Positions 1 through 9,929 of a DNA stretch of 64,000 nucleotides are shown piece by piece. Position numbers and translations under genes: made by a program. Within the stretch, counting starts at the first letter, position 1; the number at the start of each line of letters is the position of its first letter. The DNA lies in assembly GCA_021824175.1 (NCBI GenBank), contig JAKALP010000021.1, positions 30,769 to 94,768 of the forward strand. The letters are read 5' to 3'. The notes beneath the pieces were generated by a model that saw nothing but the letters and a program-made list of their open reading frames with translations, was not told the origin of the DNA and made no database searches. Source of the DNA: Deltaproteobacteria bacterium. Lineage in GTDB: Bacteria > Desulfobacterota > Desulfobacteria > Desulfobacterales > Desulfosarcinaceae.

Positions 1-14
1 CGAATTTCCTCCAT
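1..14 (-). CDS. Start of a minus-strand gene, cut by the window edge
   Basis: On the minus strand an ATG at 14-12 is preceded, six bases upstream, by a strong ribosome binding site (GGAGAG, within 20-27). Only four codons (M-E-E-I) fall inside the window, so the product cannot be named. The arrangement implies a gene divergent from serS and sharing the roughly 220-base intergenic space. The call rests only on the start codon and Shine-Dalgarno match. Confidence 0.4.
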
Positions 15-57
15 TGTTTTCTCTCCGGTTTTGAAGTCTGACCCATTCTGTATGCGT

Positions 58-85
58 TTGGTGAGCATCTAAGTCAACTTATAAT
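58..85 (+). promoter_or_regulatory. Candidate sigma-70 promoter for serS
   Basis: TTGGTG at 58-63 and TATAAT at 80-85 are spaced by 16 bases and point towards serS, giving a leader of about 145 bases. The -10 is a perfect consensus and the -35 matches four of six. No T-box or terminator was seen in the leader. Not tested against the divergent gene, which must have its own promoter nearby. Confidence 0.3.
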
Positions 86-236
86 AATCATTGACCAAAA
101 CGTGTTCATGAATTAGAGTTTGGACCACGGTTGCGCAGCATTCTTCACCTGATAGGCTGGTCGGCAAGGCGGCGGATTTCCTTCCCATGGCGACCATTTT
201 TCGCAAAATCTCAAATCGGTTAATATAGGAATCTTC

Positions 237-1511
237 ATGTTAGAAATCAAGTTCGTTCGACAAAATTTAGGGGCCGTCCAGGAAGCTCTTGCCAAGCGTG
301 GCGGTACCTATGACTGGTCTGCCTTTTCCCAAATCGATCAGCAGCGCACGACGGTGATCGGTGAGATCGAAGAGCTTCGTCATCGCCGCAATGTGGCCTC
401 GGAGCAAATCGCCCAGCTCAAACGTAAGGGCGAGGATGCCGAAGCCATGATGACGGAGATGCGCGCCGTGGGTGACCGCATTCAACAGCTGGAGAAAGAT
501 CTGACCGAGCATGAGGAGAAACTCAACCGGTTTCTTCTCAACATCCCCAACATCCCCCATTCATCGGTTCCAGTGGGCAAGGATGAAAAGGATAACCCGG
601 TTATCAAGACCGTTGGGCAGCCCCGGAAATTCGAATTTGAAGCCAAAGGCCACTGGGATATCGGCGAGCAGCTCGGAATTCTCGATTTCGGCCGGGCGGC
701 CCAAATCGCCGGCGCGCGCTTCCCCTTGTACATCGGGGCCGGTGCCCGCCTGGAGCGTGCTCTGATCAATTTCATGCTGGACATCCACACCATCGAACAC
801 CACTATACCGAAGTGCTACCGCCATTTATTGTCAACCGCCAGACCATGACCCACACTGGTCAGCTGCCCAAATTTGAAGAGGATCTGTTCAAGCTGGAAA
901 ACCGCGACATGTTCCTCATCCCCACAGCCGAGGTACCGGTGACCAACATTCATCAAAACGAAACCCTGGATGAAGATCAGCTGCCGATCTACTATACGGC
1001 CTATACGCCCTGCTTTCGCTCCGAGGCCGGCTCCTACGGCAAAGACACCCGCGGCTTGATTCGCCAGCACCAATTCAACAAAGTGGAGCTGGTCAAATTC
1101 ACCACACCGGAAACCTCATATAGTGAGCTGGAAACGTTGTTAGCCAATGCAGAAGTCATTTTGCAGCGCCTGGAGCTGCCGTACCGGGTGATCGCGTTAT
1201 GCACCGGAGACATGGGATTTTCATCCGCCAAAACCTATGACATCGAAGTGTGGATGCCGTCCCAGGGAGTTTACCGGGAAATATCTTCCTGCTCCAACTT
1301 TGAAGATTTCCAGGCCCGACGCGCCAATATCCGATTCAAGCGAAAGGGACAAAAGGGCAGCCGCTTGGTCCATACGCTGAATGGCTCCGGCTTGGCCGTG
1401 GGCCGCACCGTTGCTGCACTGCTGGAAAACAACGTGCAGTCCGATGGTTCGGTGATCATTCCCCAGGCTTTGCGCCCCTTTATGGGTGGAAAGGATAAAA
1501 TTTCGAAATGA
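237..1511 (+). CDS. serS: Seryl-tRNA synthetase
   Basis: Class II aminoacyl-tRNA synthetase that charges tRNA-Ser (and tRNA-Sec) with serine in the cytoplasm. The 424-residue length is typical. The N-terminal 110 residues form the tRNA-binding coiled coil (charged heptads such as the [10 protein letters not shown] stretch). The catalytic core carries motif 2 ([14 protein letters not shown], near residue 260) and motif 3 (GSGLAVGRT, residues 383-391). The ATG at 237 follows an AGGA ribosome site and matches the usual MLxxK..R start. The stop overlaps the next gene by four bases (ATGA), so the two are probably co-transcribed and translationally coupled. Confidence 0.97.
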   Translation: MLEIKFVRQNLGAVQEALAKRGGTYDWSAFSQIDQQRTTVIGEIEELRHRRNVASEQIAQLKRKGEDAEAMMTEMRAVGDRIQQLEKDLTEHEEKLNRFLLNIPNIPHSSVPVGKDEKDNPVIKTVGQPRKFEFEAKGHWDIGEQLGILDFGRAAQIAGARFPLYIGAGARLERALINFMLDIHTIEHHYTEVLPPFIVNRQTMTHTGQLPKFEEDLFKLENRDMFLIPTAEVPVTNIHQNETLDEDQLPIYYTAYTPCFRSEAGSYGKDTRGLIRQHQFNKVELVKFTTPETSYSELETLLANAEVILQRLELPYRVIALCTGDMGFSSAKTYDIEVWMPSQGVYREISSCSNFEDFQARRANIRFKRKGQKGSRLVHTLNGSGLAVGRTVAALLENNVQSDGSVIIPQALRPFMGGKDKISK

Positions 1512-3013
1512 AGCTGGAGCACTTCCCCAAAGAGATCCAAGCCCATCTGATCCCCAAGCCCTCGGGGCAAATGATCTACCGCTGTTTGAATTGCGCCAGC
1601 GAGTTCGACATCCAAAAACTGCTTTACACCTGCCCGGATTGCGGCCATGTGCTGCTGATCCATGACCAGCAACATGCACGCCTGAAGCAGATCGCGCCTG
1701 AACAGTGGCGCCGGATCTTTGACTATCGCCGCATGCTGACTATTCCGGCCCTCAAGGGGATTTACCGTTATCACGAGTTCATCGGACCGGTGATCCCATT
1801 GGAGAGCGTGGTCTATCTGGGCGAAGGCCACACTCCGGTGATCGAAGCCAACCAAGGATTGCAACGCGCCGCCGGAGCACGCTTCTTCTACAAAAACGAC
1901 GGCCAGAATCCCAGCGCCTCATTCAAAGATCGCGGTATGGCCAGTGCCTTGAGCTATATCCATTTTCTAATTACCAGCGGCAAGGCATCGGAAGTACTGG
2001 CCGTGTGTGCTTCTACCGGTGATACATCGGCGGCGGCAGCCCTCTATGCTTCCTACTTGCGGCCCCATGTCAAATCGGCGGTGCTGCTACCCCACAAGAA
2101 AGTCACGCCCCAGCAGCTTTCCCAGCCCCTGGGCAGCGGCGCCAAAGTATATGAAATCCCAGGCGTGTTCGATGACTGCATGAAGGTGGTGGAAGCACTC
2201 TCGGATCAATACGAAGTGGCCCTGCTCAACTCCAAGAACGCCTGGCGCATCTTGGGTCAGGAGTCCTACTCCTATGAGATCGCCCAGGAGTTCGAATATG
2301 AGATGGCCGATAAGGTAGTCTTTGTGCCCATCGGCAATGCCGGCAACATTACGGCTGTGATGAGCGGCTTCATCAAATTTTTTGAAGTGGGCCTGATTGC
2401 CGATCTGCCCAAGATCATCGGGGTGCAGTCCCATCATGCCGATCCGGTCTATCAATATTATCGTGAAGAACAACCCGCTAAACGCCGCTTTGTGCCTCAG
2501 ACCGTACGCGCCTCGGTGGCCCAGGCCGCCATGATCGGCAATCCGGTCTCCATGCCCAGGGTGATTCAACTGGTCCAGCGTTATAATGAAATGGCCGGCC
2601 GATCGCGCGTTCACTTTGTCCAGGTGCGCGAACAGGAGATCATGGATTGGCAACTGCAAGCCAACCGTAACGGCCATGTGGCTTGCACCCATGGGGGTGA
2701 ATGCTTGGCCGGTTTGCGGCGCGCCGTGGATCTGGGCCTGGTGGCGAAAAACGAGACCGCCATTATTGACTCCACGGCCCACGCCCTCAAATTCTCCGGA
2801 TTTCAGGATCTCTATTTCGAAAATCAATTTCCCCAGGAGTTTGAAGTACAACCCGACTCCAGCCTGATCAACCGGCCGGCCTATGTTCACCCCAAGGAGC
2901 TGGAACAAGTACCGGCCCCGGGCCGTCCGCTGACCGGACAGGCCTTCGAACGATTCGTGCAAAAGGTGACGGAGGCCATTGCTCAGGACTTGAAGCTGAC
3001 TCGAAAAGAATAA
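1508..3013 (+). CDS. thrC: Threonine synthase (PLP-dependent)
   Basis: Converts O-phosphohomoserine to threonine with pyridoxal phosphate. The 501-residue protein begins with a zinc-ribbon-like segment (CLNC near 29 and CPDC near 45), as in longer class threonine synthases. The PLP lysine lies in the motif SASFKDRGM at Lys140. A glycine-rich phosphate-binding loop (PIGNAGN) follows in the middle. The start overlaps the serS stop as ATGA. Family alternatives with the same fold are cysteate synthase and other fold-type II enzymes; threonine synthase fits length and N-terminal ribbon best. The last 50 residues are a helical tail ([17 protein letters not shown]). Confidence 0.82.
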   Translation: MKLEHFPKEIQAHLIPKPSGQMIYRCLNCASEFDIQKLLYTCPDCGHVLLIHDQQHARLKQIAPEQWRRIFDYRRMLTIPALKGIYRYHEFIGPVIPLESVVYLGEGHTPVIEANQGLQRAAGARFFYKNDGQNPSASFKDRGMASALSYIHFLITSGKASEVLAVCASTGDTSAAAALYASYLRPHVKSAVLLPHKKVTPQQLSQPLGSGAKVYEIPGVFDDCMKVVEALSDQYEVALLNSKNAWRILGQESYSYEIAQEFEYEMADKVVFVPIGNAGNITAVMSGFIKFFEVGLIADLPKIIGVQSHHADPVYQYYREEQPAKRRFVPQTVRASVAQAAMIGNPVSMPRVIQLVQRYNEMAGRSRVHFVQVREQEIMDWQLQANRNGHVACTHGGECLAGLRRAVDLGLVAKNETAIIDSTAHALKFSGFQDLYFENQFPQEFEVQPDSSLINRPAYVHPKELEQVPAPGRPLTGQAFERFVQKVTEAIAQDLKLTRKE

Positions 3014-3100
3014 AGTTGCACAACGCCGGGGAGCAATGCTTCACGGGTGCGCCTGAATAGGAGTTCAAATCAATAAGGAGAAAAGCAGATAGAAGACATC

Positions 3101-4978
3101 ATGACTTTCCCCAGTCCTAAACGTCAAACAGATGATGCACAGCCATTGTGGATATTTCGGGCTTGGGCCCTGGGGGGACTAAGCGTTCTTTGCTTTCTGC
3201 TTGTGGCCGCCCACGGCACACTGGCCAGCAGCCTGATCTATAAAAATTTCATCGTGCGTTACGACCGCGGCTGGGATATTCTCTGCGAACCTTATGTGGT
3301 TAAAAAAGGCGATTGGGTAATAAAGATCTTCCGCCAAAAAGGAGAAATCGCCCATCAAGACTTCCGGGAGTTTCTGGGAATCTTCCAACGCCTCAATCCC
3401 CACGTACAGGACATCGACCTCATCCGACCGGGGCAATCCATCGACATCCCCTTGCGCAAATTGGAGCACGGCGCCCTACCCGGCCAGGACAGCGGTGTGG
3501 TGGCCATCCCCTTTGTCTCTCTTTCCAAAGTCATGGATGTAATCATCCAGAATGCTCAGCCCTACAAAGTTCAGCGCGGGGATACGGTCTCAGAGATTGT
3601 AGCCAAGCACTTCGGCCGCTACGGCAGTAAATCGTATGAAGAAGGCGTCAAGATGCTTCAGGCCGCCAACCCCGGAATCTCAGATATTGACAAGATTTAC
3701 GCCGGACAAAAAATCTATTTACCCAATCCGGAAATCCGCGAAAAGCAGTGGTATAACGCCCTGTATGATGAGAAGGGCAATCTGCGCGAAAACATTGACA
3801 AGAGCAAAACGCCTCCCTCCGCCGCTCCTGCCGCTGCCGCTTCCCCGGCGACTGCTTCCCCAGCCAATCCCCCAACAGCCGCAACCGAAGCGGGCCGAAT
3901 CACAAGTTCAGCTCCGCCGGAAGCAATAAAACACCAGGAGCAACCCCAGGATGTTTTGGCCCAGGCTGCAGCCACTGTGGGCGGAAAATTGATTAACCGC
4001 GGCACCTACTTTATCCCGCGCACAAACCAGAATGATTTTGAAATCGATCTTTCCAAAAATCCACTCATGGATATGCAGAATAAAAAGCTGCTCTTCACCC
4101 AGGATGGTAAAATCATGGGCCAGGCAGCGGAAACAGTGGAGTCCAACTGGCCGGCCGCCAAGGTGGTGCAATATGACGCCCAGGGATCGGTGCAAGAGGT
4201 AGTGGGCGCCATTTTCCAGGCCATTAAGGAAAACAAAACTGAGGCTGAAACCAAGACGGAAAGCGAAGTCAGCTTCAGCGGCCCTGGGATCCATGTGGCG
4301 GTGAGGGCCAAGTGGATTAAGACCGACAATGATCAGCAGCGGTTGTGCATCACCCCCATCGCCAGCAGTGAAGAGCGGACGCCAGATTCGTTCAGGCGCT
4401 ATCTGGAGCAAAATGGCATAGTACTCAAAGAAATACTTCCCAACGGCAGCACTGCGCCCACGAATAGCAATAGTAATAAGCTCCATGCCATCAAGAATGT
4501 CCTGGCCCTGGCGCCAACCAATCAGAAGAGTTTTATCCAGGAGTTGTGCCACACCTTAAAATTCGCCTTCACGCCCAATGTGCCGGTGAACTTCACCTAT
4601 GCTGGCATCCAAATCCAGGCGTTTGCGAATCTGGTGTCCGCCCCCAGCGGCAACGAACTGCTGGTGGATTTCGGCGATCTTTACGGCGACGCGGTGAAAG
4701 CCATCCGCCAAAGCGGCTTGGAAGTATTGCAATTCACCCCGGAAGAAAACTACACCACCCTGACACAACGACTACTGACCGGCCTGGGAGAAAACTTCAC
4801 TGAAAATCCATCTTTCCTGGCTGCCCCGCGGCCGGCGGAATATAACGCCACCGTAATCGTAGCCGGCTATCTCTATACCAATGCCCAGGGCCAGCGAACT
4901 TTTTTGGCGGGCAATACGCTGCCTTCAGCTGTTATTGACCTGATCAGCGCCGAAGGTATTGCGGTAGTAACGTGGTAG
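3101..4978 (+). CDS. LysM-domain envelope protein
   Basis: A 625-residue protein with an N-terminal membrane segment (about residues 28-43) and then two LysM modules. The first is near residues 65-125 (YVVKKGDWVIKIF to DLIRPGQSIDIP), the second near 155-210 (YKVQRGDTVSEIV to DKIYAGQKIYLP). LysM binds peptidoglycan, so the protein is probably anchored in the inner membrane with a periplasmic body. A Pro/Ala-rich linker (about 240-275) leads to a 340-residue C-terminal region that I do not recognise. It is divergent in neither length nor base composition from its neighbours. An AGGAGA lies about 20 bases upstream of the ATG, further than usual, so the start is less certain. Confidence 0.8.
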   Translation: MTFPSPKRQTDDAQPLWIFRAWALGGLSVLCFLLVAAHGTLASSLIYKNFIVRYDRGWDILCEPYVVKKGDWVIKIFRQKGEIAHQDFREFLGIFQRLNPHVQDIDLIRPGQSIDIPLRKLEHGALPGQDSGVVAIPFVSLSKVMDVIIQNAQPYKVQRGDTVSEIVAKHFGRYGSKSYEEGVKMLQAANPGISDIDKIYAGQKIYLPNPEIREKQWYNALYDEKGNLRENIDKSKTPPSAAPAAAASPATASPANPPTAATEAGRITSSAPPEAIKHQEQPQDVLAQAAATVGGKLINRGTYFIPRTNQNDFEIDLSKNPLMDMQNKKLLFTQDGKIMGQAAETVESNWPAAKVVQYDAQGSVQEVVGAIFQAIKENKTEAETKTESEVSFSGPGIHVAVRAKWIKTDNDQQRLCITPIASSEERTPDSFRRYLEQNGIVLKEILPNGSTAPTNSNSNKLHAIKNVLALAPTNQKSFIQELCHTLKFAFTPNVPVNFTYAGIQIQAFANLVSAPSGNELLVDFGDLYGDAVKAIRQSGLEVLQFTPEENYTTLTQRLLTGLGENFTENPSFLAAPRPAEYNATVIVAGYLYTNAQGQRTFLAGNTLPSAVIDLISAEGIAVVTW

Positions 4979-5022
4979 ATGTTAGGAATTTAGGCATTAC
5001 TCAAATGATAAGTCCAAATTAG

Positions 5023-5177
5023 TGGTAGGCGGACCAATGTCTGAAGAATAAAGGAGGAAAATTTCACCGTCTGGGGAGCACCAGACACACCACCTGATGC
5101 CATCTCCCCTTTGCGGGAAAGATCAAGAGCCCGCCCTACCAGAATACAAGCGCTGAACGGAAAGCCGGGCAGCTTCC
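5023..5177 (+). other. Hairpin-rich intergenic region, possible structured RNA
   Basis: The gap between the LysM gene and the TPR lipoprotein holds nested complementarity. TGGTAGGCGG (5023-5032) pairs with CCGCCCTACCA (5131-5141) with one bulged base. The enclosed loop contains the perfect hairpin GTCTGG/CCAGAC (5069-5074 and 5081-5086). A further hairpin GGAAAGC/GCTTCC (5159-5165, 5172-5177) follows. No run of T follows any of them, so they are not ordinary terminators. It matches no riboswitch consensus I know. Strand is inferred from the flanking plus-strand genes. Confidence 0.35.
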
Positions 5178-5238
5178 CTTATCACTGTGATCTTTGGGTC
5201 CCAACCCTTCAAACCAACATCGCAGAGGAATATCAATC

Positions 5239-6039
5239 ATGTATTTGACAAAAAGAAACGCTGTAAGTTCATTTCTCTTATTCCAAACAATTATAGTACT
5301 AATTGGACTGCTGGCTTGCAGCGGTCAGCAAACCGCCCAAAACAAGCAGCAGGCAGAAGCTACCCGCGGCATCGGTGAAGCTTACATGCGCCAGGGGGAT
5401 TATACTTCCGCCCTGCGTGAACTGCTCAAGGCCGAGCAACTCGACCCCGAAGACCCATTTACCCAAAACGACTTAGGCTTATGTTACATGGGCAAGAAAC
5501 GCCTGCCCGAATCCATCGCCCATTTCGAGAAGGCCGTGACTCTCAAGGCCAATTACACCCCGGCGCGCAACAATTTAGGCGTTGCCTACCTCACCGCCGG
5601 CCGCTTGGACGAGGCCATTGCGACCTTCAAGGAAATCACTCAGGATGTACTCTATGCCACTCCCCAATTTCCCCTCGCCAACCTCGGGCTGGCCTATTTC
5701 CGCAAGGGCGACTATAAAACCGCACTGAATTACTACAAGGAGGCCCTGGAAATTCAACCGGATTTCGCCATTGCGCTGTATGGCACCGGCCGCACTTATC
5801 TGGTCATGAAGGAGAACAAATTGGCCCTGCGCTACCTGGAAAAGGCCGTCAAATCAGCCCCCAAGGTGGGCGAATATCACTTCTACCTGGCTGAAGCCTA
5901 CCGCCTTAATGGCCAGACCGCTCAAGCCAAAGAGTCTTATTTAACCGTTATTGATTTGGAGCCTCAAGATAGTGAACTTGCAACGCAGGCGAGGCAGAGG
6001 TTAGGACGAACAAAGGAATACAAGCAAAGTACGGACTAA
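5239..6039 (+). CDS. TPR-repeat lipoprotein (PilW/PilF-like)
   Basis: A 266-residue lipoprotein. The signal sequence ends in the lipobox LLAC with acylated Cys27. The rest is a run of about six tetratricopeptide repeats (for example AYMRQGDYTSALRELLKAEQLDP and GLAYFRKGDYKTALNYYKEAL), a protein-interaction solenoid. Such lipoproteins near pilus genes often assist PilQ secretin assembly (PilF/PilW). Here the gene lies next to, but convergent with, the pil operon, so that role is an inference. I chose the ATG at 5239 because it puts the signal peptide at the N-terminus and is preceded by AGAGGAA; the in-frame TTG at 5194 would add a non-signal extension. Confidence 0.8.
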   Translation: MYLTKRNAVSSFLLFQTIIVLIGLLACSGQQTAQNKQQAEATRGIGEAYMRQGDYTSALRELLKAEQLDPEDPFTQNDLGLCYMGKKRLPESIAHFEKAVTLKANYTPARNNLGVAYLTAGRLDEAIATFKEITQDVLYATPQFPLANLGLAYFRKGDYKTALNYYKEALEIQPDFAIALYGTGRTYLVMKENKLALRYLEKAVKSAPKVGEYHFYLAEAYRLNGQTAQAKESYLTVIDLEPQDSELATQARQRLGRTKEYKQSTD

Positions 6040-6140
6040 TATCTAAAATAATACAGCGGTTGGCTATAGTGTCTTGCCAACCGCTGCAAAGATTCTATCC
6101 GGCGAACAATAGTAAAGAGGGCGATCCCTTCTATTACGTT

Positions 6141-6725
6141 TTAGCAGTTATCATAATCTGTCAAATAGACGGTCCTTTCCACTGTTATATCTTTACTGTT
6201 TCCGTACTGATCTCTAAAATGCATAACAACTCTTATAGCATATCTTGCGGTAGACAAATCTACCAATGCTGGATCATTAATTAAAGCCAACAAGACTACT
6301 CTTTTTGTATCAGTGCTCATGAGAGTAATCGTAAAAGTTACCGTTGAAGCTGGTGGTATTTCAATGGTCGTATATCCTGTTTCAGGTGCTGTAAGATCAG
6401 GAGGCATCTGATTTACGTTATTCCTATCTGGGCTGAGCAACGGGATATACGATATGTTATAAGATTGTAAGGTCAAACCAGCCACTTTGGATCCAGCAAC
6501 TATCTCAATCTCGCCTAAAGCATCAGAATAATCCTCAGGAGTACCGTCACAGTCATCTTGCAAAATATCAACTTGGACCGTATCAGTATCATTATCTTTT
6601 ACCGTCAAGGTCGCCTGATAACTCTGCCCCAACTCATCCATCAAATCTGTTGATCCGCACCCACAAAGCCAAGTGGTACCCATAACCACGGCAATCAATC
6701 CCAAAATATTAACCACTCGTCGCAT
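6141..6725 (-). CDS. Small predicted lipoprotein downstream of pilQ
   Basis: A 194-residue protein with a signal peptide and a lipobox LCGC (acylated Cys23). The mature part is beta-rich and contains phrases typical of immunoglobulin-like or carbohydrate-binding folds (TVKDNDTDTVQVDI, ASTVTFTITLMS), but I recognise no named family. ATG 6725 has a near-perfect ribosome site (GGAGGA, five bases upstream); longer starts would bury the signal peptide. It begins 58 bases after pilQ in the same direction, so it may belong to the pil transcript. A role in pilus surface assembly is possible but unsupported. Confidence 0.75.
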   Translation of the reverse strand: MRRVVNILGLIAVVMGTTWLCGCGSTDLMDELGQSYQATLTVKDNDTDTVQVDILQDDCDGTPEDYSDALGEIEIVAGSKVAGLTLQSYNISYIPLLSPDRNNVNQMPPDLTAPETGYTTIEIPPASTVTFTITLMSTDTKRVVLLALINDPALVDLSTARYAIRVVMHFRDQYGNSKDITVERTVYLTDYDNC

Positions 6726-6783
6726 TATTTCCTCCATTATAGTACGTACCTGGTTATTAGGCATTCTTTCCATAAAGTTGGTT

Positions 6784-9243
6784 CTATTTTGTTGCTTCCG
6801 TAGGCATCACCTGTTCTAATTGCACAATGCGCGGCGTCAGAAATATCAGCAATTCATTGCTCGTAGATTTATTGCTCGTTTGTTTGAACAGCCATCCCAA
6901 TCCAGGAATTTTGGATAAGAGGGGAAACCCGGATTCGCCCCTGTTTTCACTGGACTTGATGATACCGCCGATGACCACGGTGTCGCCGTCATTGACCAGC
7001 AGCTCGGTTTTGGCTTCATTGGTGTTGACTGCCGGCACGCCGTCCAGAATGGCGCCCACGTCATTCTTGGTCAAAAACATCAACATGGAAATGCGGTTGT
7101 CCGGAGTCACGTGGGGCGTGACTTCCAAGAGTAAATCAATATTCTTGAATTTGACCGACGCGCCGCCTGAAGAGTCGCGCTCTAAATAGGGATATTCCAC
7201 ACCCTGTTTGATGGTCGCCTTTTTATTGTCCAGGGTGAGAATTTTGGGCGAGGAGAGAATTTTGCCATCCCCATTCGTCTCGATGGCGTTAAGCCGGGCA
7301 TTGAGCACAAAGGGCACGCCCGTTAAGCGCGAAAATCCAATACCCACACTGGATTGGGAGGCTACCGGGAAATTCATGGCCATATCCGTAGAGGTGGATA
7401 CTCCATTTAGCCCGCCAGGTCCATAACTCATGGTCCAGTCAATACCAAGTTCGCGTGAAAATGTTTCATTCACCTCCACCACTCTAGCTTCGATAATTAC
7501 CTGGGAGGTCACTTTGTCAATGCGCCGGATGACCTCTTCGGCCTTTTTAATGACTGCGAGGGTGTCGGTGATAATCACCTGGTTGTTTTTTTCATCAATG
7601 GAAACCGAACCACGGTCCTTGGTTAATAATTTTTCAATATGGGGTTTAATCTCACTATCCGCGTTGGAGTAACTCACGGTATAATATTTAGTTACCAGCG
7701 GCTCCAAGGCTTTAGCCTCTTCCCGGGCCTTGCGCAAAGATTCCATTTTTGCTTTACGCAATTCATCTTCGGCCCTTAGAGTTTCCATGGTGGCAATGCG
7801 AATGATCTGCCCTTCTTCCACCATGCCCAGTTGATTCATGCGTAAGACCAGATCCATAACCTGATCCCAGGGCACAGGTTTGTCCAACGTCATGGTGACT
7901 TTACCGGTTACATCTTTATCAATGGCAAAGTTTTTGCCGCTTACTTCCCGTAAAATCCGGAAGACATTCTTAATATCGGTTTCATAGAAATCCAGGGCGA
8001 TCTTTTCACCGGTGTAGTTTTTACGCCGGGGGGCAACCATAGCTTGGACCTCGGCATCTTCTCTGGAAAGTCCTTCTTCAATGGCTGCTTTTTCAACCGC
8101 GCTAATGGATGCAGCTGGCTGGTCTATTGGCTTATCTTGAGCAGGTCCTGCCACAGCTGCGACGGGAGCTGCCATGGGAGCTGCTCCACCAGTTGTCTTA
8201 GCCACTGAAGATTCTGTGCTCGGCCCTTCGCTTAAAGCCTGTTTCCAGGCGGGCAGTTCAGCTTGTTCCAAAGGTTTGGGCGGAATACTAGAAGCTTCAA
8301 AATGCACATAAACCATGTCACCGGTCTGTTCGGTGAAATAAGGAACCGCTTCGCGTAATTCAATAGATATAACTGATTCATCTTTTCCTTTATTGAGTTG
8401 AAATGGCGTAACTCGATCCACGGCGCTGCTAAACCGTGTGGTGATTAATGGGCGCTGATGATAGGAGGGAATCTTGGTATTCAGTAATCGAATTTCAATG
8501 CGCTGAGGAGATACTTTGTTGACGCGATAATCCACTGGCTGAGTGGTAGCCACCATCACCGTGGATTTTCCATTTTCCTCGCTGACGAAATCGACTTTCT
8601 TCACCCAGGCTGTGCCGTTTTTAGAAGTCACCGTTGAAGCACTGGCCGGGGCTGCCGCTTGTTCAGTTATGGTTTCTTTAGCGGTGGGTTTGCTCATGGC
8701 CGCGGAGGCGGGCGCCGCCGCAATAGCAGCAGTCGCTTTCTCCTGCTGAGGTTCAGTAGAAGTTGAAGATGCGGTGGCAGCGGTCGACTCCTTCATCCCA
8801 GATCCACCCTTGAACAAATCCACCAAAACTGAATTACCCTCTTGGGCCGCGGAATAGGAAGCTTCGGCGGCCAGCTGGATCTCCAGCCGGGCCGTGCGCT
8901 GGCCATTGCCCTGGCGAGCGCTGATGCTCGAAATCAAGTCATTGCCTTCTGGCTGGATTACCTTGCCTTGATCCAAATTGGTCTCGGGAAAATAGAGTAC
9001 TACGGCCGGAGGATCGGGCTGTTTGATGGAAGAAAAAGTAAGAGGCCCATCCGCCGCGATGACTACCCTTACGCCGGCACCGGTTTTAGAAGCCGAGACC
9101 GAGGAAATAGTGGTAACGCGGGTTTGGGCGGCTTGGTCCGCAGACGATGTAGGGCTGGTTTGGGATGCACAGCCCACAATCGTACTGATTAGACCAAATG
9201 CCGCCAAAGCCAGAACTGCGAAGTTTACTCGTAACGTTCTCAT
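6784..9243 (-). CDS. pilQ: Type IV pilus secretin PilQ with two AMIN domains
   Basis: Outer-membrane secretin that forms the pore through which the pilus emerges. The 819-residue protein starts with a lipoprotein-type signal (lipobox IVGC, Cys25). Two AMIN domains that bind peptidoglycan follow (about 40-140 and 215-315), separated by an Ala/Thr/Pro-rich linker. A second Ala/Pro-rich linker leads to the STN/N0 domain (IALDFYETDIKNVFRIL), an N1 domain and the secretin core (VIIEARVVEVN to LLIFLTPRIV). ATG 9243 has a GGAGAG ribosome site and begins one base after the pilP stop, showing translational coupling. The usual proteobacterial PilQ ends similarly. Confidence 0.95.
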   Translation of the reverse strand: MRTLRVNFAVLALAAFGLISTIVGCASQTSPTSSADQAAQTRVTTISSVSASKTGAGVRVVIAADGPLTFSSIKQPDPPAVVLYFPETNLDQGKVIQPEGNDLISSISARQGNGQRTARLEIQLAAEASYSAAQEGNSVLVDLFKGGSGMKESTAATASSTSTEPQQEKATAAIAAAPASAAMSKPTAKETITEQAAAPASASTVTSKNGTAWVKKVDFVSEENGKSTVMVATTQPVDYRVNKVSPQRIEIRLLNTKIPSYHQRPLITTRFSSAVDRVTPFQLNKGKDESVISIELREAVPYFTEQTGDMVYVHFEASSIPPKPLEQAELPAWKQALSEGPSTESSVAKTTGGAAPMAAPVAAVAGPAQDKPIDQPAASISAVEKAAIEEGLSREDAEVQAMVAPRRKNYTGEKIALDFYETDIKNVFRILREVSGKNFAIDKDVTGKVTMTLDKPVPWDQVMDLVLRMNQLGMVEEGQIIRIATMETLRAEDELRKAKMESLRKAREEAKALEPLVTKYYTVSYSNADSEIKPHIEKLLTKDRGSVSIDEKNNQVIITDTLAVIKKAEEVIRRIDKVTSQVIIEARVVEVNETFSRELGIDWTMSYGPGGLNGVSTSTDMAMNFPVASQSSVGIGFSRLTGVPFVLNARLNAIETNGDGKILSSPKILTLDNKKATIKQGVEYPYLERDSSGGASVKFKNIDLLLEVTPHVTPDNRISMLMFLTKNDVGAILDGVPAVNTNEAKTELLVNDGDTVVIGGIIKSSENRGESGFPLLSKIPGLGWLFKQTSNKSTSNELLIFLTPRIVQLEQVMPTEATK

Positions 9244-9244
9244 G

Positions 9245-9916
9245 TTAAAACTCTCCAGCCGGTTTCTGAAGTTTAATCTCAGCATTTTGTATAGTGAGTT
9301 CTCCCATCACATTTTCAATCTCTTCTTCGACCACGATACGATTCTGGTCGATTTCGACGACACGGCCTGAGTTAAGACCGATGTAAGTTCCTTTTTGAAT
9401 CACATACCCCTTGCCGGTCGCATCTTCTACGAGGGCGCGATTGCCACTGGGGGCCCGAATGATGGCTGTCAGTTTGAGTTGACTTAGAGCCACTCTTTCC
9501 AGCGGGGTTTGCGGCACTCTCTTATCCCTTTTGCCTTTGGAGACCCCGGCGGTGGCTGTATTTTGCTGCTCTTTGAAGAGCGGCTCAAAGGGATCGAACC
9601 GACCGGCAGGATCATAGGTCATGCCCATTTGTAAGGACTCCTTGACCAATTCGGAAGGCGCCGCAGGTGCTGCCGGAGTGGGAGCGGCCGCCGCGGCCGG
9701 GCTGCCTTCAACGCTTTTGGGAGGAGTCTGTTCATCCGCCTTTGGGCTTGCCGTGGGCGATGGCGCTGTTGCCGGCTGAGGCGCGGGTTGAGTGGCTATC
9801 TTCTTGCTCACCGATTTTGGAGATTGTGCCGGGGGCGCCTCTTCACCACACCCAACGACACAAACGATCAGCACTATCCAGATAGGGCGGAGCCAGTTAA
9901 TCAATTGCCTCTTCAT
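9245..9916 (-). CDS. pilP: Pilus assembly lipoprotein PilP
   Basis: Inner-membrane lipoprotein that connects PilN-PilO to the PilQ secretin. The signal ends in VVGC (acylated Cys23), followed by a long Pro/Ala/Ser-rich linker (about 30-100). The C-terminal beta-sandwich contains the PilP signatures FDPFEPLF, LKLTAIIRAPSGNRALVEDATGKGY and GRVVEIDQNRIVVEEE. The 223-residue length is slightly above the usual 170-180 because of the linker. Start taken at ATG 9916, 13 bases after pilO; a longer reading to 9994 overlaps pilO and lacks a signal. Confidence 0.93.
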   Translation of the reverse strand: MKRQLINWLRPIWIVLIVCVVGCGEEAPPAQSPKSVSKKIATQPAPQPATAPSPTASPKADEQTPPKSVEGSPAAAAAPTPAAPAAPSELVKESLQMGMTYDPAGRFDPFEPLFKEQQNTATAGVSKGKRDKRVPQTPLERVALSQLKLTAIIRAPSGNRALVEDATGKGYVIQKGTYIGLNSGRVVEIDQNRIVVEEEIENVMGELTIQNAEIKLQKPAGEF

Positions 9917-9929
9917 GTCCGAAGTTACC

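Noticed and set aside
5194..5238. TTG start extending the TPR lipoprotein by 15 residues
   Set aside because: It would put non-signal residues in front of the signal peptide; ATG 5239 has a ribosome site.
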